Assembly: GCA_944388035.1 (NCBI GenBank) | Contig: CALXHF010000002.1 | Location: 1 to 64,000, forward strand | Direction: 5' to 3' | Source of the DNA: an uncultured Clostridia bacterium | GTDB lineage: Bacteria; Bacillota; Clostridia; TANB77; CAG-508 | Length of the DNA stretch: 64,000 nucleotides | Shown here: one piece after another, positions 8,437 to 15,234 of the stretch | How the letters are laid out: every line of letters begins with the position of its first letter | How positions within the stretch are numbered: position 1 is the stretch's first letter | Notes under the pieces: generated by a model | Seen by the model: the letters and a program-made list of their open reading frames with translations, nothing else | The model's database searches: none | What the model was told of the DNA's origin: nothing | Translations under genes and position numbers: made by a program

Positions 8437-9879
8437 ATGGATAAGTTTTTTAATTATTATAAAACAAAAACTAATAAAAATACAAAAATAAAAAAATATA
8501 GAAATAGAAATAGCGGAATTACTCTTATTGCTTTAGTTGTAACTATAGTTGTTTTACTTATTTTAGCAGGAATATCAATTGGAGCATTAACTAGTGATAA
8601 TGGAATAATTAATCAAACACATGATGCAAAAAATGATACAGAATATGCTGGGTGGGAAGAACAAATAGATTTAGCAATAATAGATGCTGAAAGTAAACAT
8701 AGAAACCCTTCATTAGATGATATAAAAGAAGAATTAAAAAATAAAGGTGTTATAGATGATTATAGCCAAGTAGATAAAGATGGTGTAATTACAACAAACG
8801 AGCCAGTTTATGAAATAGCTGGAAAATTAGATGATTATATACCATTTGGACCAGGGAAATTTGCAGATAAAAACGAAGAATATACAGATGAAACAAGTAA
8901 TGAAGAATATAAAACAGTAACAGTACCAGAAGGCTTTAAAATACTAGAAGAAGCAAGTAAAATAGACGACGGCTTAGTAATACAAGATAAAAATGGTAGC
9001 CAATTTGTATGGATACCAGTAAGTGATATAAATAATATGGCACAATGTTCTACAGCAGGCGGAAGTTGTAAATTAAAATTAGAAGGAAATGAATTAAAAT
9101 GTACAACACATAATTCAACAGAAATAGTTGGTAAATTATATGCAACAGAAACAGGAGAAAACAAATTTGGAACAGTAAATACAACATATAACCCTAATAG
9201 TGGTTTAAGAGAACCGGCAGTTGTAACAAATAGTAGTTCTGGTACAGGAACATCTTATGACGGAGATTCTACTAATCTTTCACAATTAGGTTATAGTAAT
9301 TATTCAGGATTTTTAACAGCATTGAAAAAACAATATAAAGAAATGGCAACAAGTGTAGCAAAATATAAAGGTTTTTATGTAGGAAGATATGAGTTAGGTT
9401 TAGAAGGAGATACACCTGTAAGTAAAAATGCAAGTACAGAAAAAAATAAAGATAAAGTAATAACAGCAGATGCAGGTAGTTCAAGTCTAAAAAATTGGTA
9501 TGGTTTATATAAAAAATGTTCAGAATATAAAGTACCAGAAGTAAATAATTTACTTGTTACAAGTTCAATGATATGGGGAAGTCAGTATGATGCAATGATG
9601 AATTGGATGCAAGATAATGAAAAAAATATTACATCAAGTAATACTTCAAAACAAAATAATAGTTATGTAACAGGACAAGGAACAAATGATGTAATTTCAA
9701 ATGTATTTGATTTATATGCTTGTCATAGAGAGTGGACATTAGAGGCTTACTCTTACAACAGTCGTGTTCGTCGTGGAGGTTATTCTGGTCTTAGCGATTC
9801 TCCTTCTTGTAGGGGCTACGGCTACCCTACGCTTACTTACAGCAACTCTTCTTCTCGCCTCACTTTATATATAAAGTAG
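8437..9879 (+). CDS. DGR target protein: pilin-like N-terminus with C-type-lectin/FGE-like variable domain
   Basis: This is the diversified protein of the retroelement. Residues about 26-50 (SGITLIALVVTIVVLLILAG) resemble a class III prepilin signal/transmembrane helix, but lack the Glu at position 5 of the mature pilin. The rest is extracellular-looking. From residue about 165 the sequence fits a formylglycine-generating-enzyme-type C-type-lectin fold: SQFVWIPV, GFYVGRYELG, MIWGSQYDAMMNWM, and a final REWT...RVRRGGYSG. The last 47 codons hold the variable repeat (9740-9864). The ATG follows AAGAAGGAGG. The gene is intact. Its DGR cassette lies downstream, separated by an IS256-type element. 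Surface-anchored ligand binding is the inferred role; the ligand is unknown. Confidence 0.88.
   Translation: MDKFFNYYKTKTNKNTKIKKYRNRNSGITLIALVVTIVVLLILAGISIGALTSDNGIINQTHDAKNDTEYAGWEEQIDLAIIDAESKHRNPSLDDIKEELKNKGVIDDYSQVDKDGVITTNEPVYEIAGKLDDYIPFGPGKFADKNEEYTDETSNEEYKTVTVPEGFKILEEASKIDDGLVIQDKNGSQFVWIPVSDINNMAQCSTAGGSCKLKLEGNELKCTTHNSTEIVGKLYATETGENKFGTVNTTYNPNSGLREPAVVTNSSSGTGTSYDGDSTNLSQLGYSNYSGFLTALKKQYKEMATSVAKYKGFYVGRYELGLEGDTPVSKNASTEKNKDKVITADAGSSSLKNWYGLYKKCSEYKVPEVNNLLVTSSMIWGSQYDAMMNWMQDNEKNITSSNTSKQNNSYVTGQGTNDVISNVFDLYACHREWTLEAYSYNSRVRRGGYSGLSDSPSCRGYGYPTLTYSNSSSRLTLYIK
9740..9864 (+). repeat. DGR variable repeat (VR)
   Basis: VR aligns without gaps to the template repeat 4448 bp downstream. 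Over 9743-9864 there are 23 mismatches, and 21 of them are at positions where the template has A; the two others are T-to-C at 9825 and C-to-T at 9837. Both ends are conserved, and the last 15 bp (TCTTCTCGCCTCACT, 9850-9864) are identical, as expected for the initiation of mutagenic homing site. Changed codons come from AAC/AAT in the template and encode Tyr, Ser, Arg, Leu, Asp, Gly here, with one TAT-to-TGT change giving Cys. Confidence 0.95.
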
Positions 9880-10005
9880 CACTGAACAATGGTTAAAATA
9901 AACTAAAACTAGTAAGGAATTCGGAGTTTGTCAAGTTAACTGTGTAAATTTTATTAAAAGCCTTCTTATGGTAATATCTGGTAATAAGATATTACCATTA
10001 TTTTT

Positions 10006-11256
10006 TTATTTTTCAATGTACTGTAAAAATCTTTCTTCAAATATTCCTGTTAATTCATTTTGAACTTGTTTCCAGCTTGGTATTTGTTTAGACCATTTTT
10101 TCTTTAATTCTTGTATTCTTAAGTATAATACCTTTATTAGTGCAACTTCATTTATAAATGAGCCTTTTCCTTTTGTTACTTTCCTTAATCCTGCATTTAA
10201 ACTTTCTATTGAATTTGTCGTATATATTAATTTTCTTATTGCTGGTGGGTATTCAAATATTTGTATTATCCAATTTATATTATCTTCTACTTTTTTCATT
10301 AATTTCTTGTTACTTTTGTATTTTGCTTTAAATGCTTCATATTCTAATTTTGCATGTCCTAAATTACTGGCTGTATATATTCTTTTAAAATCTGATATTA
10401 CCTCTTTTACTTCCTTTTTAGGTAATATACTATATATGTTTCTTGTTATATGTACTATGCATCTTTGAAGTATAGCTTGTGGATATATCTTTTCTACTGC
10501 TTCTGGTAATCCTGATAATCCATCCATTGAAACGAAAAATATATCTTCTACTCCTCTTACTTTTAGTTCTTCAAATATTTCACACCATTTACTTGCTGTT
10601 TCTGTCGTTTCTATCCATATTCCTAGTACATCTTTTATTCCTTTTGTATCAATTCCTAATACTACATAAACAGCTTTTTTTATGCTTCTTAAATCTTCTT
10701 TTACGGCACAATATACACAGTCCACATAGACAAATGGATAACATTTTTTTAATTCTCTTTTTTGCCACATCTCAACTTCTTCATTTACTGCTTTAGTCAT
10801 ATTACTTAATGTTTCTTCACTTAAGTTTATTGAGTAGATTTCTCGTATAGTATCTTTTATATCCTTCAATGAATTTCCCTTTGCATACATTGATATTACT
10901 AGACTATCAAATCCTTCTAACACCTTTTGTCTCTTTTTTACTATTTGTGGTTCAAATTTTCCTTCTCTATCTCTTGGGGGTATTATTGTTATTTCTCCAT
11001 TATCTGTTTTTACCTTTTTTCCTTTTGAGGTACTTCCGTTTCTTCTATTTGTATCCTTCTTTTCTTTATGAGATCCCTTTTCATATTCCATAAATTCATC
11101 AAACTCTGCATCTAATAATCTTTGTATTATTTTTCCATACATCGTATTTAGTGTTTTTGATACATCTTGTGCTGTTTTTACTCCTTTTTTCTTCATAATT
11201 AATTCTAATATTTGATTATCTATTTTTTCTTCCTCTGTTAACTCTTTCTTAGACAT
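10006..11256 (-). CDS. IS256-family (Mutator-type) transposase
   Basis: A full-length 416-residue DDE transposase. The three catalytic residues are visible: Asp in FVYVDCVY (about residue 171), Asp in VSMDGLSGLPEAV (about residue 244) and Glu in TTNSIESLNAGLRK (about residue 354). The N-terminal half contains the basic DNA-binding region and the MYAKGNSLKDI motif, with RNGSTSKGKK before it. Its ATG overlaps the stop of the upstream transposase-like gene (AATGTCTAAG), so the two are translationally coupled. Probably functional as read; no frame damage is seen. Confidence 0.93.
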   Translation of the reverse strand: MSKKELTEEEKIDNQILELIMKKKGVKTAQDVSKTLNTMYGKIIQRLLDAEFDEFMEYEKGSHKEKKDTNRRNGSTSKGKKVKTDNGEITIIPPRDREGKFEPQIVKKRQKVLEGFDSLVISMYAKGNSLKDIKDTIREIYSINLSEETLSNMTKAVNEEVEMWQKRELKKCYPFVYVDCVYCAVKEDLRSIKKAVYVVLGIDTKGIKDVLGIWIETTETASKWCEIFEELKVRGVEDIFFVSMDGLSGLPEAVEKIYPQAILQRCIVHITRNIYSILPKKEVKEVISDFKRIYTASNLGHAKLEYEAFKAKYKSNKKLMKKVEDNINWIIQIFEYPPAIRKLIYTTNSIESLNAGLRKVTKGKGSFINEVALIKVLYLRIQELKKKWSKQIPSWKQVQNELTGIFEERFLQYIEK

Positions 11257-12034
11257 TTATGTACTCCTCCAATTCTTCTCCATATTGTTCATATAAAAAA
11301 TTTAAAAGTTCTAGCCACTTGGCTCTATAATAACTTCTAGAAGATTCAAATGAATTAATATATTCTAAAAAATATGTATTAACTTCATCTATATTTGAGC
11401 ATAGTGGTTCTTTTGTATTCAATTTCCTTAGGTATCTTTTCATATCTCTTATAGCATAATATGGATATAAAAATTTTCTTATTTCATATGGATATTCATA
11501 AAATTTTTGTATTTCAGGTTCTCTTTTATTTAATAACATTAAAACTATTTTATTATCACAAAATTGTTCTTCAAACATTTTCATCTCTACTATATGGTTT
11601 TCTAAAGTTTGAGCGAAAAATAAATCTTTTAAATTTCTAACAAATTTTCTGGATGATTTTTCGGTAAAGAACCTTGTTATATCAATTAATAATTCTTCTG
11701 GTGAATATACTATTTTTACACCATTGTACACAATTTTAGAACATCTTTCAATATTTCTATTGTGAGAAGTTACTAAAAAGAGTACAAATTCCATTCCTCT
11801 AGCTTTTAAATCTTCAAATACCTCTAACCAAAATCTATTATAATCGGTATTTTCAAAATAAGTTCCAACAACTTGTCTATTTCCATAAATATCTGTACCT
11901 AAAAGTACATATAATTTATTGTTATAGAAACAACCTTCTTTTCTTATTTTTATGTTTTCAGTAAAAAATATAAGAGATAGATAGCATTTTTGTAGTTTTC
12001 TTTTTTGTAAGTCAATTAATTTAATTTTTTCCAT
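11249..12034 (-). CDS. catalytically dead, N-truncated IS256 transposase paralogue
   Basis: This 261-residue protein aligns with the C-terminal two thirds of the neighbouring transposase: QKRKLQKCY to QKRELKKCY, YVLLGTDIYG to YVVLGIDTKG, FEDLKARGME to FEELKVRGVE, and EIRKFLYPYYAIRDMKRYLR to AIRKLIYTTNSIESLNAGLR. All three catalytic positions are lost: Asp to Phe, Asp to Ser and Glu to Arg. The N-terminal DNA-binding region is absent. The frame is nonetheless open, has a good AAAGGAAAG ribosome-binding site, and is coupled to the active transposase by an 8-bp overlap. Persistence as an intact gene suggests a structural or regulatory partner for the transposase (inference). It could instead be a recent pseudogene still free of stops. 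Confidence 0.8.
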   Translation of the reverse strand: MEKIKLIDLQKRKLQKCYLSLIFFTENIKIRKEGCFYNNKLYVLLGTDIYGNRQVVGTYFENTDYNRFWLEVFEDLKARGMEFVLFLVTSHNRNIERCSKIVYNGVKIVYSPEELLIDITRFFTEKSSRKFVRNLKDLFFAQTLENHIVEMKMFEEQFCDNKIVLMLLNKREPEIQKFYEYPYEIRKFLYPYYAIRDMKRYLRKLNTKEPLCSNIDEVNTYFLEYINSFESSRSYYRAKWLELLNFLYEQYGEELEEYINV

Positions 12035-12153
12035 ATTTCTTTCCTTTCCAAAACCACAGAAAAAAACTGTGCTTTTTCTAAAATTTTACTTTTAGAATTT
12101 ACACAGTTATATTTTAACACTCGGAATTAGACTTATACAAATAAATTATGAAA

Positions 12154-12226
12154 GATCGCTTTTTGGTTTTACCAAAAAGAAGCGAAAATCAGGAAGCCAT
12201 AGTATAGGCTACCTGATTTTCGCCTT
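12154..12226. terminator. two hairpins downstream of the DGR target/IS region
   Basis: An imperfect hairpin, CGCTTTTTGGT with ACCAAAAAGAAGCG, occupies 12155-12183. A second, much stronger one runs 12182-12223, with GCGAAAATCAGG pairing to CCTGATTTTCGC around AAGCC...GGCTA. The second probably was the terminator of the DGR target transcript before the IS element inserted. No gene lies in 12131-12339. Confidence 0.6.
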
Positions 12227-12312
12227 AAAAATAAAAAATTAAGTACTTAAAAATAAAAAATTAAGTACTTAAAAATAAAAAATTAAGTACTTAAAAATAA
12301 AAAATTAAGTAC
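12225..12312. repeat. four perfect 22-bp direct repeats
   Basis: The unit TTAAAAATAAAAAATTAAGT plus AC repeats four times without change (12225, 12247, 12269, 12291). The junctions create the palindrome TTAAGTACTTAA. The array ends 27 bp before the first DGR accessory gene, and follows the strong hairpin, so it could be a promoter-proximal iteron array or a slippage product. Confidence 0.85.
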
Positions 12313-12339
12313 TTTTTTTGTGCTTGTTAGGAGGTAATA

Positions 12340-12762
12340 ATGAAATTTTATGAAATTGTAAAGAAATTACAAAAAGAAAATAAAGGAAAAATAGTATTAA
12401 TAAGAAATGGAATATTTTATTGTGCAATAGGAAAAGATGCAGTTTTAATGAATAATGTATTAGGTTATATACCAGTATGTTTTAAAGAAAATGTGTGTAA
12501 ATGTGGAATACCTGTAAATGGAATAGAAATAGCAATACCTAAAATGTTAAGAAGTGGTTTTGGTTATGTAATTTATGATTATAATAAAGAAGAAAAAACA
12601 TATAAAAAAATAATAGAATTAAAAGGAAAATATGTAGATATTGAAGATAATAATATAGGATGCTCTAATTGTTGGTATAAAGAAAATAAAATGAAAAGTA
12701 CAGAAGAACATATACAAGAATTAGGAAAGGTAATAAAAAGGTTTGAAAATAAACAAAAATAA
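12340..12762 (+). CDS. MutS-N-like DGR accessory protein
   Basis: The 140-residue protein resembles only the N-terminal mismatch-recognition domain of MutS. The GDFYE-type motif appears as NGIFYC (residues about 23-28), and the CGVPYH-type motif as CKCGIPVNGIE (about 53-63), followed by a helix and RSGFGYVIYD. MutS-like accessory genes are known from some DGRs. The Phe of the mismatch wedge is retained but its Glu partner is Cys here. A CSNC pair near residue 108 could bind metal. The ATG follows TAGGAGGTAA. It overlaps avd by 20 bp. DNA or cDNA:template binding during mutagenic retrohoming is inferred, not shown. Confidence 0.65.
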   Translation: MKFYEIVKKLQKENKGKIVLIRNGIFYCAIGKDAVLMNNVLGYIPVCFKENVCKCGIPVNGIEIAIPKMLRSGFGYVIYDYNKEEKTYKKIIELKGKYVDIEDNNIGCSNCWYKENKMKSTEEHIQELGKVIKRFENKQK

Positions 12763-13111
12763 TAGTTTTTTATTAATACCAAAGTATGAAAATTATATTT
12801 ATTATATGTTAAATGTAATAATAAAATTACCAAGAGTTGAGAAATTTAATATAGGAAATGAATTTAAGAACTCAATGTACCAAACATTAGAAAATATATT
12901 ATTTATAGAAAAAATAGAAAAAGAGAAAAGATTATATTATTTAAATATAATAGATACTAAAATAAACTACCAAAGAATAATGTTAAGAATAATGAAAGAA
13001 AATAGGTGGATAGACGAAAAGAAATTCAAAGTAGCTTTTAATTTATTATATGAAATAGGAAAAATATTGGGAGGACTAATTAAATTTTATGCCAAAAACA
13101 TTAAGAAATAA
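12743..13111 (+). CDS. DGR accessory variability determinant (Avd)
   Basis: Avd is the small helical pentameric barrel protein that binds the DGR reverse transcriptase and template RNA. The 122-residue protein has the family signature LPRVEKFNIGNEFKNSMYQT and an all-helical character typical of the four-helix bundle, with the usual basic face. A TTG at 12743 gives the full length; ATG at 12806, just before VIIKLPRVEKF, is the alternative start. The gene overlaps its upstream neighbour by 20 bp and the reverse transcriptase by 23 bp, so the three genes form one operon. Confidence 0.87.
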   Translation: MKINKNNSFLLIPKYENYIYYMLNVIIKLPRVEKFNIGNEFKNSMYQTLENILFIEKIEKEKRLYYLNIIDTKINYQRIMLRIMKENRWIDEKKFKVAFNLLYEIGKILGGLIKFYAKNIKK

Positions 13112-14111
13112 GTATTATAAAAATCTTTGTTTTGAAAAACTAATGGAAGCACATAAAAAAGCAAAAAGGGGAAAAGGCTTGCGAGACGAAATAATAAAAT
13201 TTAATTTAAAGCAAGAAGAATATATTTATTATCTGTTAGAAGTTTTGGGAAATAAAACATATAAACACGGTGGTTATCAAGTTTTTTATGTAACAGAACC
13301 AAAATTAAGAAAGATAGAAAAAAGTAGATATATAGATAGAGCCGTCCATAGGTGGCTTGTAGATAATTTCTTAGAACCATATTTTGTACCTAGTTTTATT
13401 AATACAAGTTATGCTTGTATTAAAGGTAGAGGTATGCATAAAGCTTGTTTAGATGTGCAAAAAGCAATGAGGAGTTGTAAAAATAAGTGGGGAAATTACT
13501 ATATATTAAAAATGGATATAAGCAAATATTTTGAAAACATAAATAAAAGAATATTACTTAGTATTTTAGAAAAGAAAATTTTGGATAAAGATGTAATATG
13601 GTTAATAAAAGAGATATTATATTCTCAAGAAAAAGAAGTGGGCTTAGAAATTGGAAATTATACCTCACAGCTATTTGCTAATATTTATTTAAATGAAGTA
13701 GATCAGTATGTGAAAAAAGAACTTGGTATAAAATATTATTTTAGATATATGGACGACTCTGTTTTAATGGTGTCTAGTAAAGAAGAAGCAAAATATTGTT
13801 TAGAAAAAATAAAAAATTTTTTATTTTTGAAGTTAGGACTTTGTTTAAATAAAAAAACACAAATATTTAAATCAAAACAAGGAATAAATTTTTGTGGTTA
13901 TAAAATAAATGAAAATAGATTAAAATTACGTGATAAAGGAAAAAGAAAATTAAAGAAAAAAGTAAAAAAATTAAAAAGTTTAATAAAAGAAGGAAAAATA
14001 TCTAGTGTAGAAGCTAAACGTTTTCTTTCAGGACATATGGGTTATATAAAAATAGCAGACACGTGGAATTTGGAAAATAAATTATTTTATAGAGAAGATA
14101 ACAAGAAATAA
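13089..14111 (+). CDS. DGR reverse transcriptase
   Basis: The 340-residue enzyme copies the template RNA with errors opposite adenines. It shows reverse transcriptase motifs in order: KSRYIDRAVHRWL, ACIKGRGMHKACLD, KMDISKYFENI (motif A Asp pair), IGNYTSQLFANIYL, and YFRYMDDSVLM (YMDD active site near residue 222). The IGNYTSQ form of motif 4, in place of QGxxxSP, is the hallmark of the DGR clade. A basic C-terminal thumb and SVEAKRFLSGHMGYI close the protein. GGGAGG inside avd serves as ribosome-binding site. The template repeat begins 76 bp beyond the stop. Confidence 0.96.
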   Translation: MPKTLRNKYYKNLCFEKLMEAHKKAKRGKGLRDEIIKFNLKQEEYIYYLLEVLGNKTYKHGGYQVFYVTEPKLRKIEKSRYIDRAVHRWLVDNFLEPYFVPSFINTSYACIKGRGMHKACLDVQKAMRSCKNKWGNYYILKMDISKYFENINKRILLSILEKKILDKDVIWLIKEILYSQEKEVGLEIGNYTSQLFANIYLNEVDQYVKKELGIKYYFRYMDDSVLMVSSKEEAKYCLEKIKNFLFLKLGLCLNKKTQIFKSKQGINFCGYKINENRLKLRDKGKRKLKKKVKKLKSLIKEGKISSVEAKRFLSGHMGYIKIADTWNLENKLFYREDNKK

Positions 14112-14187
14112 AAGAAAATAAAAAATAAAAAACAAAATAAAAGAGAAAGAATAAAAAAATAAAAAGAAAAAAATTAGGGATAAATTG

Positions 14188-14312
14188 AAAAGGCTAACTC
14201 TAACAACAATCGTGTTAATCGTGGAGGTAATTCTGGTAATAGCAATTCTCCTTCTTATAGGAACAACAACAATCCTACGAATACCAACAGCAACAATTCT
14301 TCTCGCCTCACT
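14188..14312 (+). ncRNA. DGR template repeat (TR) region
   Basis: This non-coding copy of the target's 3' end is read in the same orientation as VR. Written in the VR frame it is loaded with AAC and AAT codons (16 of them), the design that maximises diversification because changes at both A positions yield many residues. Template adenines account for 21 of 23 differences from VR. It lies between the RT stop, after an A-rich spacer, and a downstream hairpin, and it is presumably transcribed with the RT operon. From 14313 on, homology to VR ends. Confidence 0.95.
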
Positions 14313-14414
14313 CTAATACATTTTCTAGATTATATATTTTACGGAATATATACAATGAAAGTATTAGTATTAAAGAGATTTATTCCTTCCTAATTTAGGT
14401 AAAAATAAAAAAGT

Positions 14415-14461
14415 AAAATAAGTATTAGTAAAAATAATTATTATTTCTAATATACTTATTT
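14415..14461 (+). terminator. long hairpin after the TR
   Basis: AAAATAAGTATTAG pairs with CTAATATACTTATTTT around an A/T loop. It probably ends or protects the RT-TR transcript. The remaining sequence of 14313-14536 shows no gene. Confidence 0.6.
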
Positions 14462-14536
14462 TACAATTTATATAAACAAAAAAGAAAAACAAAATAAAAA
14501 GAAGGATAAAATTACAAGAAAATAAGGAAAAGAAAA

Positions 14537-14797
14537 ATGAATATATGTTTTATAATTGGAAAAATAATAAGTGAAATAAAATTTGATTTTATAATAAAAA
14601 ATAACACTATTAATAAAGATATTGTTACAACAAGGTTTAAAATATTATTAGAAAATGGAAGCATAATAAAAGTAAAAGCATATGGTAAAATTGCAGAAGA
14701 GTGCTTTCAAAAGTATGTAAAAAGTGATATTGTAAGTATATATGGTATGTTAAACTCTAATGGAGAATTAGAAATACAAGAAATTGATTTATTATAA
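14537..14797 (+). CDS. single-stranded DNA-binding (OB-fold) protein, SSB-like
   Basis: The 86-residue protein fits a minimal OB fold of the SSB/PriB kind: it begins MNICFIIGKIISEIKFDFII, then has a strand pattern TRFKILLENGSIIKVKAYG, an alpha helix EECFQKYV and a closing DIVSIYGMLNSNGELEIQEI, the same order as the first 100 residues of bacterial SSB. The acidic tail of housekeeping SSB is absent. It lies between the DGR and the ATPase genes and may support a mobile or retro-element process (inference). An AAGGAAAAG site precedes the ATG. Confidence 0.65.
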   Translation: MNICFIIGKIISEIKFDFIIKNNTINKDIVTTRFKILLENGSIIKVKAYGKIAEECFQKYVKSDIVSIYGMLNSNGELEIQEIDLL

Positions 14798-14878
14798 TTA
14801 AAAAATACAGGTATAAATTAAAAACAAATATTAAATAATAAATTATAATAAAGAAGAAATAAAAATTTGGAGGTATGT

Positions 14879-15160
14879 ATGGAAAATATAATTAATAATA
14901 AAGATATGATTAAATTAATATATGAAGCACAAAGTGAAGAAATAGACAAAATAATAAAAAAAGTAAATTTGGAATTAAAAGGAAAATTACAAGAAGTAAA
15001 TTTAGATGAAGAAACATTTTGTAAGATAGAAGAAAATTATAATATAAAAATAAGTAAATATAATGAAGAAATTTATAAAAAAGGTTTTATAGACGGTTTT
15101 AATACAATTTTAAATTGTATAAAACAAGAAAAAAACGTGATAATATCACGAAATTATTAG
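14879..15160 (+). CDS. small hypothetical protein
   Basis: A 93-residue mainly helical, charged protein (MENIINNKDMIKLIYEAQSE...). I do not recognise it with certainty; the closing YKKGFIDGFNTILNC segment resembles small phage- or plasmid-associated helical proteins of Firmicutes. The start at 14879 is preferred over the TTG at 14867 because GGAGG lies at 14870. Its 3' end contains the first of the CGTGAT palindromes listed next. Confidence 0.6.
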   Translation: MENIINNKDMIKLIYEAQSEEIDKIIKKVNLELKGKLQEVNLDEETFCKIEENYNIKISKYNEEIYKKGFIDGFNTILNCIKQEKNVIISRNY

Positions 15161-15218
15161 AAAAAAACGTGATTAAATCACGTTTTTGATTGACAATTGT
15201 TATATAAAATGTTATAAT
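15136..15218 (+). promoter_or_regulatory. two CGTGAT dyads and a consensus promoter for the first AAA_14 gene
   Basis: CGTGATAATATCACG (15136-15150) and CGTGATTAAATCACG (15168-15182) are perfect dyads exactly 32 bp apart. The second, followed by TTTTT, can also act as terminator for the gene upstream. Eight bases later comes TTGACA (15190-15195), a 17-bp spacer and TATAAT (15213-15218), a perfect sigma-A promoter. Confidence 0.75.
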
Positions 15219-15234
15219 ATAATTGGTGATAAAT

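Larger units (their letters stand above)
9924..12122 (-). mobile_element. IS256-family insertion element with an extra transposase-like gene
   Basis: Terminal inverted repeats at 9924-9950 and 12096-12122 match at 21 of 27 positions and share AACTGTGTAAATT. The flanks GGAATTCG (9916-9923) and GGAATTAG (12123-12130) agree at 7 of 8 positions and look like a slightly decayed 8-bp target duplication, the size expected for IS256. The element contains two overlapping minus-strand genes. It interrupts the DGR between the target gene and the accessory genes. Confidence 0.82.

Noticed and set aside
14188..14312. Template repeat as a coding region
   Set aside because: No start codon or ribosome-binding site in the homologous frame, and its relation to VR is that of a DGR template.
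9733..14312. A second variable repeat in the window
   Set aside because: I looked for the conserved 3' end TCTCGCCTCACT elsewhere and saw it only at VR and TR.
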